A stretch of DNA of 64,000 bases from Castellaniella daejeonensis (GTDB taxonomy: Bacteria > Pseudomonadota > Gammaproteobacteria > Burkholderiales > Burkholderiaceae_B), in NCBI RefSeq assembly GCF_039523555.1, contig NZ_BAAAFN010000004.1, positions 62,001-126,000 on the forward strand. The letters run 5' to 3'. The position numbers and the translations under genes are program-made. This document shows positions 27,250 to 35,665 of this stretch, piece by piece (positions within the stretch are counted from its first letter, which is position 1; each line of letters opens with the position of its first letter). The notes beneath the pieces were generated by a model. It had not been told where the DNA came from and did not search any database. It worked only from the letters and a program-made list of their open reading frames with translations.

Positions 27250-28518
27250 ATGAATCAGCCGCAAACACTGGCGCAGAAACTGATCGCCGCCGCCTGCGGG
27301 CGGACGGCGGTCACCGAAGGCGAGATCGTGACCTGCGCGGTAGACCTGGCGATGTTCCACGACTCCAGCGGACCCCGGCGACTGCAGCCCATGCTGGAAG
27401 AGCTTGGCATGCCTCTGTGGGACAAGTCCAGGATCGTCCTGGTCATCGATCACTATGTCCCGGAGTCGGATGACGAGTCGCGCCGGATCGTCCGGATCGC
27501 CCGCGACTGGGCGGCCGAACAGCGACTGCCCAATGTCTACGATTCCGTCGGGATCTCCCACGTCGTGGTGCCGCAGCATGGCCATATCCGCCCCGGCATG
27601 TTCTGTGTGGGCGGGGATTCGCACTCTCCCACGGGCGGTGCCTTCGGCGCGTACATGTTCGGCATCGGCAGCACGGAAATGCTGGGAGTGGCGGTGACCG
27701 GGCATATCTGGGTCAAGGTGCCCAGGACCCTGATGATGCACTGGAGCGGCCGCCTGTCCGCTGGCGTCACCGCCAAGGACATGATGCTGCACATGATCGG
27801 TCGCCACGGCATGAATGGCGGCCGCTATCAGGCTGTGGAGTTCTGCGGCGAGGCAGTGCGCGCCCTGCCGATGCAGGAACGGATGACGCTCTCGAACATG
27901 AGCGCCGAATTCGGCGCTCAAGTGGGCCTGATCGCGCCGGATGAAATCACGGTCGACTATCTGCGCCTCGCTGGCGTGACGCAGCCATTCGATCTCCCGC
28001 ACTGGCAGAGCGATGCCGGGGCGGATGCCGAGCGGCACGAGTTCGATGCGGGTGTGCTGGCGCCGCAGGTGGCTGCGCCGCATAGCCCCGCCAATGCGCG
28101 GGATGTGGATCAGTACGCCGGCACGCCGGTCCAGGTGGCCTATATCGGCGCCTGCACGGGTGCCAAACTCGAGGACCTGCGCGCGGCGGCCAGCATCCTG
28201 AAGGGCCGTCGCGTCGCCGATGGCCTGCGGCTGATCGTGGCGCCGGCCAGCCGGCAGGACCAGGAACAGGCCGAGCGGGAAGGGCTCATCCAGGCCTTGC
28301 GGGATGCGGGCGGCGAAATGTTTCCCACGGCCTGCGGCGCGTGCGCGGGCTATGGGGGCTCGATCCCGGACGGTGCCAACGTCATTTCCACCACTGCGCG
28401 GAACTTCAAGGGCCGCATGGGCTCGGAGACTGCGCAGGTGTTCCTCTCTTCCCCCTATACCGCGGCGGCCTCGGCAGTGCGCGGCCGCATCAGCGATCCA
28501 CGGGAGTTCCTGTCATGA
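27250..28518 (+). CDS. LeuC/aconitase-like hydratase large subunit
   Basis: This 422-residue protein is a [4Fe-4S] hydro-lyase large subunit of the 3-isopropylmalate dehydratase/homoaconitase type. Cluster cysteines are visible in YIGACTGAKLEDLRA (about residue 302) and PTACGACAGYGG (about 358-364, CxxC), and the substrate-side blocks in VGGDSHSPTGGAFGAYMFGI and IVTCAVDLAMFHDSSGP. The same family includes the dimethylmaleate hydratase of nicotinate fermentation, which is the best guide here because a lyase of the dimethylmalate type ends this operon. It is unlikely to serve leucine synthesis, given transporter and hydrolase neighbours. ATG 27250 is taken; a GTG at 27244 overlapping the livF stop is the alternative. 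Confidence 0.86.
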   Translation: MNQPQTLAQKLIAAACGRTAVTEGEIVTCAVDLAMFHDSSGPRRLQPMLEELGMPLWDKSRIVLVIDHYVPESDDESRRIVRIARDWAAEQRLPNVYDSVGISHVVVPQHGHIRPGMFCVGGDSHSPTGGAFGAYMFGIGSTEMLGVAVTGHIWVKVPRTLMMHWSGRLSAGVTAKDMMLHMIGRHGMNGGRYQAVEFCGEAVRALPMQERMTLSNMSAEFGAQVGLIAPDEITVDYLRLAGVTQPFDLPHWQSDAGADAERHEFDAGVLAPQVAAPHSPANARDVDQYAGTPVQVAYIGACTGAKLEDLRAAASILKGRRVADGLRLIVAPASRQDQEQAEREGLIQALRDAGGEMFPTACGACAGYGGSIPDGANVISTTARNFKGRMGSETAQVFLSSPYTAAASAVRGRISDPREFLS

Positions 28519-29015
28519 GCGATCAGGCCGACACGCACCGCGTCTGGAGGGTGGGCGCGGATATCGATACCGACGCGCTGGCGCCCGGCGCCTACATGAA
28601 GTTCGGCATCGAAGAAATCATGCGGCATTGCCTGCAGCGGGTGCGTCCCGAGTTTGCCGGCCAGGTCAGACCGGGCGACGTGCTGGTGGCGGGTCCGAAC
28701 TTCGGCATCGGCTCTTCGCGCGAACAAGCGGCACTGGCCCTGGCCCGCCTCGGCGTGGCTGCCGTGATCGCCCCGTCCTTCAATGGATTGTTCTTCCGCA
28801 ATGCGTTCAACGTAGGCCTGCTGCTGCTGACGTGCGCACGGGCCGAGGTCATGGCCGAGGGCGAATGCATCCGCCTGGATCCCGCCAGCGGGCGGATCAG
28901 CCGCACGGGTCCCGGTCCTTCCGAGCTGGCCTGCGAGCCCGTGCCCCCGTTTCTCCTGGACATGGTGCGCGCCGGCGGGTTGCTGAATGTATTGAAACAG
29001 CGTCACACCTCTTAG
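28515..29015 (+). CDS. LeuD-like hydratase small subunit
   Basis: This is the swivelling small subunit that completes the hydratase with the preceding LeuC-like protein. It has 166 residues, typical of the short archaeal-type LeuD proteins. It shows WRVGADIDTDALAPGAYMK (about residues 10-28) and the conserved GPNFGIGSSREQAALAL (about 59-75) that supplies the active-site serine and arginine. Its ATG overlaps the large-subunit stop by four bases, so the subunits should be made together. Predicted reaction: stereospecific addition of water to a substituted maleate or similar unsaturated dicarboxylate. Confidence 0.86.
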   Translation: MSDQADTHRVWRVGADIDTDALAPGAYMKFGIEEIMRHCLQRVRPEFAGQVRPGDVLVAGPNFGIGSSREQAALALARLGVAAVIAPSFNGLFFRNAFNVGLLLLTCARAEVMAEGECIRLDPASGRISRTGPGPSELACEPVPPFLLDMVRAGGLLNVLKQRHTS

Positions 29016-29024
29016 GAAATCACC

Positions 29025-30695
29025 ATGCTGGATCCCGTCACCCTGGCCGTCCTGAAGGGACGCCTGGAACAGATTGCCGATGAAATGGACGCGACGCTGT
29101 ATCGCAGCGCGTTCAATCCCATCATCGCCGAAGCCCATGACGCATGTCACGGGATGTACGACGCGCAGACCGGCGCGACCCTGATCCAGGGCAAGTCGGG
29201 CCTGCCGGTGTTCGTTGGCGCCATGGCGTTCGCCGTCAAGGCAGCCGCAGCTGCGGCTGCCGAGCGCGGCGGCATGGCCGAGGGCGACGTCTGGCTGTTC
29301 AATGATCCCTACGAGGGTGGGACGCACGCCAATGACTTCAAGCTGGTGCGGCCTGTCTTCCGTGACGGCGCCTTGTTCTGCTTCCTGGCCTCGGCGGCGC
29401 ACTGGCATGATGTCGGCGGTGCCGTGCCCGGCAACTACAATCCCGCCGCGACAGAGTGCTGGCAGGAGGCGGTGCAGATCCCGCCTGTGCGGATCATGCG
29501 CGCCGGTGTGCTGGATCTCGACGTGCTGGCCATCCTGAAGGCCAACACGCGCCTGCCCGACAGCCTCTGGGGCGATCTGAACGGACAACTGGCCGCCCTG
29601 GATCTGGGGGCGCGCCGTCTGGACGGTCTGCTCGACGAGTACGGCGATGCCGTCGTGCTGGAATCGCTGGACACGCTGCGCGAACGTGCGCGCCGCCTGA
29701 TGCGCCAGCATATTGCCCGGCTGCCGGACGGGGAATACGCGTTCGAGGACATGCTGGACAACGACGGCGTGCGAAACGAACCGCTGCGCATTGCCCTGCG
29801 CATGAAAGTCGCCGGAGACCGTCTGTCGCTGGACTTCTCGGGCACATCGCCGGCCTGTGCCGGGCCGGTGAACATTTCCCGCTCCACGGCGATTGCGGCC
29901 TGCTATGTCGCACTGAAGCATCTTTTCCCGGATGTGCCGGCCAATGCCGGCGTGCTGGACGCGGTGGACGTGGAACTGCCGGCCGGGTCGGTGATTTCAG
30001 CGGACCGTCCGCGCCCGGTGGGGGGCTACACCGAAACCATCCTGCGGATGATCGACGTTGTGTTCTGCGCGATGGCCCAGGCTGCGCCGGAACGTGCGAT
30101 GGCGCAGGCCTACGGCACCATCAACGCATTGTCCATCGCCGGTCATCGCACCGATGCCGGCCGTGCAGGCCAGCGTTGGGTGATGTTCAGTTTCTTCGGC
30201 GGCGGCCACGGCGGCCATTCCGACGGCGATGGGCTGAGTCATGGCAATGCGCCGATCTCGACCGCGACCATTCCGCCCCTGGAAATCCTGGAAGCTGCCT
30301 ATCCCGTGCGTTTCACGCAATGGGCGTTGCGGCCGGATTCGGCGGGCGACGGCCAGTATCGCGGCGGTCTGGGCGCGATCTATGAAATCGAACTGCTTGA
30401 AGAGCAGGCCGAAGCGTTCGTGTTCGGCGAGCGCGGCTGCAGCGCGCCCAAGGGCATCGCAGGCGGCGGGCCGGCGGCGTTGAACGTATTCCGCTATCAG
30501 CAGGATGGTACGTGGCGGACTCCGCCGATGACTTCGAAGATGCTGGGCATCCAGTTGCGGCGGGGCGACCGGGTGCGCCTGGAGACACCGGGCGGCGGCG
30601 GCTATGGGCCGCCGGACAGGCGCACGGCGGCAGCGCGTGAGCGGGATTGCCGCATGGGGTATGTGAACGAGGGTTTGAAGGAGCGGTCGGCATGA
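29025..30695 (+). CDS. hyuB: ATP-dependent hydantoinase/oxoprolinase B subunit
   Basis: This 556-residue HyuB protein is one half of an ATP-dependent cyclic-amide hydrolase. It shows the family features LAVLKGRLEQIADEMDATLY at the N-terminus, DVWLFNDPYEGGTHANDF (about residues 87-104), SGTSPACAGPVNISRSTAIA and the terminal RLETPGGGGYGPPDRRT. Relatives hydrolyse 5-oxoproline, N-methylhydantoin, caprolactam and similar rings using ATP. Here hyuB precedes hyuA, with a four-base overlap. The ring that is opened is not known; neighbours suggest a five-membered imide or lactam derived from a substituted succinate or maleate. Confidence 0.9.
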   Translation: MLDPVTLAVLKGRLEQIADEMDATLYRSAFNPIIAEAHDACHGMYDAQTGATLIQGKSGLPVFVGAMAFAVKAAAAAAAERGGMAEGDVWLFNDPYEGGTHANDFKLVRPVFRDGALFCFLASAAHWHDVGGAVPGNYNPAATECWQEAVQIPPVRIMRAGVLDLDVLAILKANTRLPDSLWGDLNGQLAALDLGARRLDGLLDEYGDAVVLESLDTLRERARRLMRQHIARLPDGEYAFEDMLDNDGVRNEPLRIALRMKVAGDRLSLDFSGTSPACAGPVNISRSTAIAACYVALKHLFPDVPANAGVLDAVDVELPAGSVISADRPRPVGGYTETILRMIDVVFCAMAQAAPERAMAQAYGTINALSIAGHRTDAGRAGQRWVMFSFFGGGHGGHSDGDGLSHGNAPISTATIPPLEILEAAYPVRFTQWALRPDSAGDGQYRGGLGAIYEIELLEEQAEAFVFGERGCSAPKGIAGGGPAALNVFRYQQDGTWRTPPMTSKMLGIQLRRGDRVRLETPGGGGYGPPDRRTAAARERDCRMGYVNEGLKERSA

Positions 30696-32740
30696 GTGCT
30701 GTACGAGGCCTGGTGGTTGGAGTGGATGTGGGCGGCACGTTCACGGATCTGTTCGTGCTGGATGAAGACAGCAGCTCTGTGCAGGTCGTCAAGGTGCCGT
30801 CCACGCGTGGTGAAGAGGCGCGAGGCTTCATGGATGGCATCGCGCGGATCGATGGCGGTGTGCAGGAGATTTCTTCCATCGTGCACGGCACGACGGTGGG
30901 CACCAATGCGCTGCTTGAGCGCAAGGTGGCGCGTACCGGCATCATCACGTCCGCCGGGTTTCGCGACGTGCTGGAAATGCGGCGCCGCGACCGGCCCCAG
31001 ACCTGGGGGCTGCGCGGCAATTATCAGCCCATCGTGTCGCGCGACCTGCGCCTGGAGGTCGACGAACGCGTGCTGGCCGACGGCACGGTGCATACGCCCG
31101 TGGATCTGGACCAGGTCGACGCGGCGGCGCGCGCCCTGATGGAGCAGGGCTGCGATGCCGTTTGCGTGTTCTTCATCAATGCCTATGCCAACCCGGTCAA
31201 CGAGGCGCGTGCTGTCGCGCGAGTGCGTGCGATCTGGCCCAATGAGCACGTCACGGCCGCCTCCGAGGTGTTGCCCGAAATCCGCGAATTCGAGCGCTGT
31301 TCCACGGCGGTGCTGAACGCCACGCTGCAGCCGGTGGTGGGCAATTACCTGAACCGGCTCGAAGCCGACCTGCAGGGCCATGGTTTCGGCGGCGAACTGC
31401 TGGTCGTGCAAAGCAATGGCGGTGTGATGTCGCGCGAGACGGCTTGCGCGTTGCCTGTGCGCACGGCGCTGTCGGGTCCGGCCGCCGGAGTGATCGCCTG
31501 CGCTGCCATCGCGCGCGCTGCGGGTTTCCCGGACGTGGTCACCGGCGACATGGGCGGCACGTCGTTCGATGTGTCGTTGGTGGCGGCGGGTGAAGCCTCC
31601 CTGGCGGCGCAGACGTCCATCGACTTCGGCATGGTGGTGCGCGCGCCGATGATCCAGATCGAGACCATCGGTGCCGGCGGTGGTTCCATCGCCAGCGTGG
31701 ATGCGGGCGGCCTGCTGCAGGTCGGCCCCGAATCGGCAGGCAGCATTCCCGGCCCCGCCTGCTACGGGCGCGGCAATACCCGCCCCACGGTCACGGATGC
31801 CAATGTGCTGCTGGGCCGCATCGCTGCCGATCGGCCGCTGGGCGGGGGGCTGCTGGCGCGGATGGACGTCGCGCTTGCGCGGGCCGCGATCGAGGAGCAC
31901 GTCGCCCGGCCGCTGGGGCTGGACGTCCATGCGGCCGCAGAGGCCATCCTGACGGTGGCGAATGCCAAGATGGCGGGCGCCATCCGGCTGGTGTCCATCG
32001 AGCGTGGGCACGATCCGCGCAAGTTCGCCTACATGCCTTTCGGCGGCGGCGGTGCCCTGCATGTGTGCGCGATGATGAGCGAGGTCGGTGCCGCTCACGG
32101 CATCATTCCGCGTTTCCCCGGCGTGACGTCGGCGCTGGGTTGCGTCATGGCCGACATGCGCCATGACGGGGTGCAGACGCTGAACGTCTCGCTGGACGCC
32201 CTGGACGTCGAAGACTTGCTGGCCCGTGTCGATGAGTTGGTCCGGGCCTGCCAGGCCCGCCTGGATTCCGCCCGCGTGGCTTTCGAGGGTGTGCATGAAA
32301 GCATCGAGCTGGATATGCTGTACGTCGGCCAGAGCCATACCGTGCGCGTCGAGGTCGCCCGTGCCGAACTGAACCGCGCCGGGATTGCCGCTGCTTTCGA
32401 TCGGGCCTACTGCGCGGCCTTTGGCCGCAGCCTGAGCGGCATTCCGGTCCGCATTCTCAATTTGCGCTATGCGCGCATCGGCCGGCGTCCCAAATTCGAC
32501 CTGACGCTGCTGGCCCCCAAGGGCACCCGCATGCCGGCTACCCTGGGCACGCAGGCTGTGTTCCATGCCGGGCAATGGCACGATGCGGTGCGCTACGCCC
32601 GCCTGGAACTGCCGGTGGATGCCCGCGTGGACGGTCCCGCGATTCTCGAACAGGCGGATACCACCATCTGGATCGAACCGGGGTTTTCCGGCCGGGTGGA
32701 TGGCCTGGGCAATCTGCTGATTTCGCGCATCGGATCATAG
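30692..32740 (+). CDS. hyuA: ATP-dependent hydantoinase/oxoprolinase A subunit
   Basis: This ATP-binding partner of HyuB has 682 residues. It has an actin-like nucleotide fold: VVGVDVGGTFTDLFVLDEDS (about residues 8-27), HGTTVGTNALLERK (about 64-77), SGPAAGVIACAAIA and GDMGGTSFDVSLVAAGE (about 287-303), and GAGGGSIASVDAGG. HyuA activates the ring amide with phosphate from ATP, so that HyuB can hydrolyse it. The gene starts inside the hyuB end and is followed ten bases later by the isochorismatase-fold gene, as in clusters for N-methylhydantoin degradation. Confidence 0.91.
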   Translation: MSAVRGLVVGVDVGGTFTDLFVLDEDSSSVQVVKVPSTRGEEARGFMDGIARIDGGVQEISSIVHGTTVGTNALLERKVARTGIITSAGFRDVLEMRRRDRPQTWGLRGNYQPIVSRDLRLEVDERVLADGTVHTPVDLDQVDAAARALMEQGCDAVCVFFINAYANPVNEARAVARVRAIWPNEHVTAASEVLPEIREFERCSTAVLNATLQPVVGNYLNRLEADLQGHGFGGELLVVQSNGGVMSRETACALPVRTALSGPAAGVIACAAIARAAGFPDVVTGDMGGTSFDVSLVAAGEASLAAQTSIDFGMVVRAPMIQIETIGAGGGSIASVDAGGLLQVGPESAGSIPGPACYGRGNTRPTVTDANVLLGRIAADRPLGGGLLARMDVALARAAIEEHVARPLGLDVHAAAEAILTVANAKMAGAIRLVSIERGHDPRKFAYMPFGGGGALHVCAMMSEVGAAHGIIPRFPGVTSALGCVMADMRHDGVQTLNVSLDALDVEDLLARVDELVRACQARLDSARVAFEGVHESIELDMLYVGQSHTVRVEVARAELNRAGIAAAFDRAYCAAFGRSLSGIPVRILNLRYARIGRRPKFDLTLLAPKGTRMPATLGTQAVFHAGQWHDAVRYARLELPVDARVDGPAILEQADTTIWIEPGFSGRVDGLGNLLISRIGS

Positions 32741-32750
32741 GGGCTGGGTC

Positions 32751-33359
32751 ATGAGTTCATTGGATATCCGCGGCACGGCGCTGATCGTGGTCGACCTGCA
32801 GAATGATTTCCTGGTCCCTGGGGGCGCCTATGATCGCGGCGGCGCGGTCAGCCCGCAGGCGCGTGCCCTGCCCGCCAGGGTGGCGCCGGTGGCGCGCGCG
32901 ATCAAGGCGGGGGGCGGCTTCGTGGCCGCCAGCCAGTTCACGCTGTGGCCGGATGCACAGGGCGAGCCCATGATTTCGCCGCACCTGAAGCGGCTGCGCC
33001 CTTTCCTGTCCAAGGGTGACTTTGCCGCCGGTTCGGCCGGGCACGCCAATGTGGCGGAATTCGACGGCCTGATCGACGTGTCGGTCTGGAAAGTGGCCTA
33101 TTCGGCCTTTTTCAATACGCAGCTGGACTGGGTATTGCGACGCGCCGGCATCACCCGCCTGATCGTCGCCGGCATCGTGACCAATGGCGGTGTCGCCAGT
33201 ACGGTGCGTGATGCCCATATGCGCGATTACCATGTGACGGTGCTGGCCGACGGCTGTGCCGCACCTACGCCGGCCATGCACGATGCCGCGTTGGCGGATC
33301 TGAAGACCGTCGCCGATATCGTGACGTGCCGGGATCTGCTGGATGGGATGCGGCGATGA
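32751..33359 (+). CDS. Isochorismatase-fold hydrolase lacking the catalytic cysteine
   Basis: This 202-residue protein has the cysteine-hydrolase (isochorismatase-like) fold. The catalytic Asp is in LIVVDLQNDFLVPGG (about residue 15) and the Lys in DVSVWKVAYSAFFNT (about 114). The position of the nucleophilic Cys, usually TNVCV-type sequence, reads IVTNGGVASTVRDAHMRDY here, so the Cys is Gly. True isochorismatases of the EntB and PhzD type also lack this Cys and cleave enol ethers, while amidases such as N-carbamoylsarcosine amidase and maleamate amidase need it. Its place after hyuA suggests work on the ring-opened product, but simple Cys-based amidase chemistry is doubtful. It overlaps the next gene by four bases. 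Confidence 0.85.
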   Translation: MSSLDIRGTALIVVDLQNDFLVPGGAYDRGGAVSPQARALPARVAPVARAIKAGGGFVAASQFTLWPDAQGEPMISPHLKRLRPFLSKGDFAAGSAGHANVAEFDGLIDVSVWKVAYSAFFNTQLDWVLRRAGITRLIVAGIVTNGGVASTVRDAHMRDYHVTVLADGCAAPTPAMHDAALADLKTVADIVTCRDLLDGMRR

Positions 33360-34768
33360 GCGGGAAACCCATCGTCCGTCGCGGCGTGGCGCCGGGCCCG
33401 GATGCGATGCACGTACAGGTTGCGATTGTCGGCGCCGGCGCCTGTGGGCTGACCGCGGCATTGCGCCTGGCAGAAGCCGGTATCGAGACCGTGCTGATCG
33501 AGCGCGACGGGACGCCCAGCGGGTCGACTGCATTGTCCTCGGGCTTCATTCCCGCTGCAGGTACCGCGGTGCAGCGCGCCCTGGGCATCGACGACGATCC
33601 GCGGCGCTTTGCGGCAGACATCCAGGCCAAGGCTCACGGCACCGCCGCGCAGCATCTGGTGCAGGCCTATACGCGGGCCATTGCGCCAGCCATGGATGAT
33701 CTGGGACGCCACGGCCTGGTGTTCGAGGTGCTGGATGGCTTCCTGTATCCGGGCCATGCCGCCCACCGCATGCACACCTTGCCCGAGCGCAGCGGCGCGG
33801 CGCTGGTCGCCGCCCTGACACGCGCCGCCACCGAGGCGGGGGCCTATCTGCTGACTTCCGCGCGGGTGGCGGAGATTCTGGTGGATGCCCGCGATCGGGT
33901 TGTGGCGGCCGTCTGCGAACGTCCGGATGGCACGACGGAAGTCATTGCCTGCGACGTGCTGATCCTGGCTTGCAACGGGTTCGGCGGCAACCCGGACATG
34001 GTGCGCCGATACTTGCCGGCCATGCGCCAGGCCGTGTATGGCGGCCACGCAGGCAATGATGGCAGTGCCGTCGAATGGGGCCTGCAGCTCGGGGCGCGCC
34101 TGGCAGACCTGGGCGCCTATCAGGGGCACGGGTCCTGGGCCACGCCCCTGGGGGTGCTGATTTCATGGGCCGTGATGATGGGCGGCGGCGTGCAGATCAA
34201 TCGGGAAGGACGGCGTTTTCATGACGAGACGCGCGGCTATTCCGAGGCGGCCGTGCAGGTGCTGGCGCAGCCCGGCTCCGTCGCCTGGGATGTGTTCGAT
34301 GAGCAGGCCCGGAGTCTGGTGTCCGGATTCCCCGATTTTGCGCTGGCCGAATCGAATCATGCCGTGAAGACCTGTGCCGGACCCGCCGAGCTTGCGGCGG
34401 TGATCGGATGTGACGTGGATGCGCTGGGCCGCACCCTGGACGGGATCGGCCCAGGTGCGGTGGACACACATGGCCGTGTATTCGAGCGGGCCTTGCAGGC
34501 ACCGTACTACGCCGTCAAGGTCACCGGCGCGCTGTTCCATACCCAGGGCGGCCTGGATATCGACGCGCAGTGCCGCGTCCTGAACGAGGCCGGTCTCCCC
34601 TTCCCGAATCTTCTGGCTGCGGGAGGCGCCGCCCGGGGGGTGTCCGGGAACGACGTCTCGGGCTATCTGTCCGGCAATGGCCTGCTCAGTGCCGTGGCGG
34701 GCGGCTACATCGCGGCGGCGACTGCCGCTGCGCAGATAGGGCGGGCGCTCGTCCCGGCAGCGGATTAG
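33356..34768 (+). CDS. FAD-dependent dehydrogenase (fumarate reductase/tricarballylate dehydrogenase type)
   Basis: This 470-residue flavoprotein of the FAD_binding_2 family oxidises or reduces a C-C bond next to carboxylates; relatives include fumarate reductase flavoproteins, tricarballylate dehydrogenase and 3-ketosteroid dehydrogenases. The FAD motif is QVAIVGAGACGLTAALRLAE (about residues 21-40) with VLIERDGTPSGST after it. The active-site region shows NREGRRFHDETRGYSEAA and TGALFHTQGGLDIDAQCRVL, and the C-terminus LLAAGGAARGVSGNDVSGYL. No signal peptide or haem site is present, so it is cytoplasmic. In this cluster it could desaturate a substituted succinate to the maleate or fumarate that the LeuCD-like enzyme hydrates. 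Confidence 0.83.
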   Translation: MSGKPIVRRGVAPGPDAMHVQVAIVGAGACGLTAALRLAEAGIETVLIERDGTPSGSTALSSGFIPAAGTAVQRALGIDDDPRRFAADIQAKAHGTAAQHLVQAYTRAIAPAMDDLGRHGLVFEVLDGFLYPGHAAHRMHTLPERSGAALVAALTRAATEAGAYLLTSARVAEILVDARDRVVAAVCERPDGTTEVIACDVLILACNGFGGNPDMVRRYLPAMRQAVYGGHAGNDGSAVEWGLQLGARLADLGAYQGHGSWATPLGVLISWAVMMGGGVQINREGRRFHDETRGYSEAAVQVLAQPGSVAWDVFDEQARSLVSGFPDFALAESNHAVKTCAGPAELAAVIGCDVDALGRTLDGIGPGAVDTHGRVFERALQAPYYAVKVTGALFHTQGGLDIDAQCRVLNEAGLPFPNLLAAGGAARGVSGNDVSGYLSGNGLLSAVAGGYIAAATAAAQIGRALVPAAD

Positions 34769-34777
34769 GAATCAGAA

Positions 34778-35638
34778 ATGAAACAGATCTTGAAGACCCG
34801 GCTGGCAGACGGGACCGTCCTGGCGCCCGGCGTCTACGATGTCCTGTCGGCCTTGCTGGCCGAACAGGCCGGCTTCGATGCCCTGTATCTCTCGGGCGCA
34901 TCGATCGCTTACACGCAGCTTGGGCGCTCGGATGTCGGGCTGACCACCTACACCGAAGTCGAAAGCCTGCTGGCCCGCATCACCGACCGGGTTCGGACGC
35001 CCGTGATCGTGGATGCCGATACGGGATTCGGCAATGCGCTCAACACGCAGCGTACCGTGCGCGGTTTCGAGCGGGCGGGCGCGGCGATGATCCAGCTGGA
35101 AGACCAGACCTTTCCCAAACGCTGCGGTCATCTGGACGGGAAGGGCGTCATTCCCGTTGCCGAGATGCTGGGCAAATTGCATGCGGCCCTGGATGCCCGG
35201 ACCGATCCGTCGACCCTGATCCTGGCGCGCACCGATGCGCTGGCACCGGAGGGCCTGGAGGCCGCGCTGGACCGTGCCGAAGCCTATCTCGAAGCCGGGG
35301 CCGACGCGCTGTTCGTCGAAGCCCTGCGTACGCCCGAGCAGATGCGGGTGGCCTGCGAACGTCTTGCGCATCGCGTGCCGCTGCTGGCGAACATGGTCGA
35401 AGGGGGCAAGACGCCCGTGCAAGGAGTCGAGGCGCTGGCGGAGTTCGGGTTTCGCATCGTCATCTTCCCAGGGGGCACGGCGCGGGCGGTGGCGCATACC
35501 CTGCAGGACTACTACGGCAGTCTGCGCCGCCTGGGCTCGACCTTGTCCTGGAAGGACAGGATGCTGGATTTCGACGGCCTGAATGCGGTGATCGGCACCC
35601 CCGATCTGCTGGAGCAGGGGCGGCGATACGGCGGTTGA
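34778..35638 (+). CDS. Isocitrate lyase/PEP mutase superfamily lyase (dimethylmalate-lyase-like)
   Basis: This 286-residue TIM-barrel enzyme keeps the lyase signature KRCGH in LEDQTFPKRCGHLDGKGVI (about residues 106-125) and the Mg2+-binding acids in VIVDADTGFGNALNTQRTV (about 75-93). The KRCGH loop marks 2-hydroxyacid lyases such as methylisocitrate lyase and 2,3-dimethylmalate lyase, not the phosphonate mutases. Such enzymes split a substituted malate into pyruvate (or glyoxylate) and a carboxylic acid. With the LeuCD-like hydratase it repeats the last two steps of nicotinate fermentation. It is the last gene of the cluster and faces a convergent phosphomutase gene 27 bases away. Confidence 0.86.
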   Translation: MKQILKTRLADGTVLAPGVYDVLSALLAEQAGFDALYLSGASIAYTQLGRSDVGLTTYTEVESLLARITDRVRTPVIVDADTGFGNALNTQRTVRGFERAGAAMIQLEDQTFPKRCGHLDGKGVIPVAEMLGKLHAALDARTDPSTLILARTDALAPEGLEAALDRAEAYLEAGADALFVEALRTPEQMRVACERLAHRVPLLANMVEGGKTPVQGVEALAEFGFRIVIFPGGTARAVAHTLQDYYGSLRRLGSTLSWKDRMLDFDGLNAVIGTPDLLEQGRRYGG

Positions 35639-35665
35639 TTCGAAATTCCGGCAGGAGCCGTTCCG

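Noticed and set aside
27250..29015. Assignment as leucine-pathway leuC/leuD.
   Set aside because: No leuA or leuB is near, and the genes sit between an importer and ring hydrolases; a catabolic hydratase is more likely.
34778..35638. Phosphoenolpyruvate mutase.
   Set aside because: The KRCGH lyase loop is present and no phosphonate genes are nearby.
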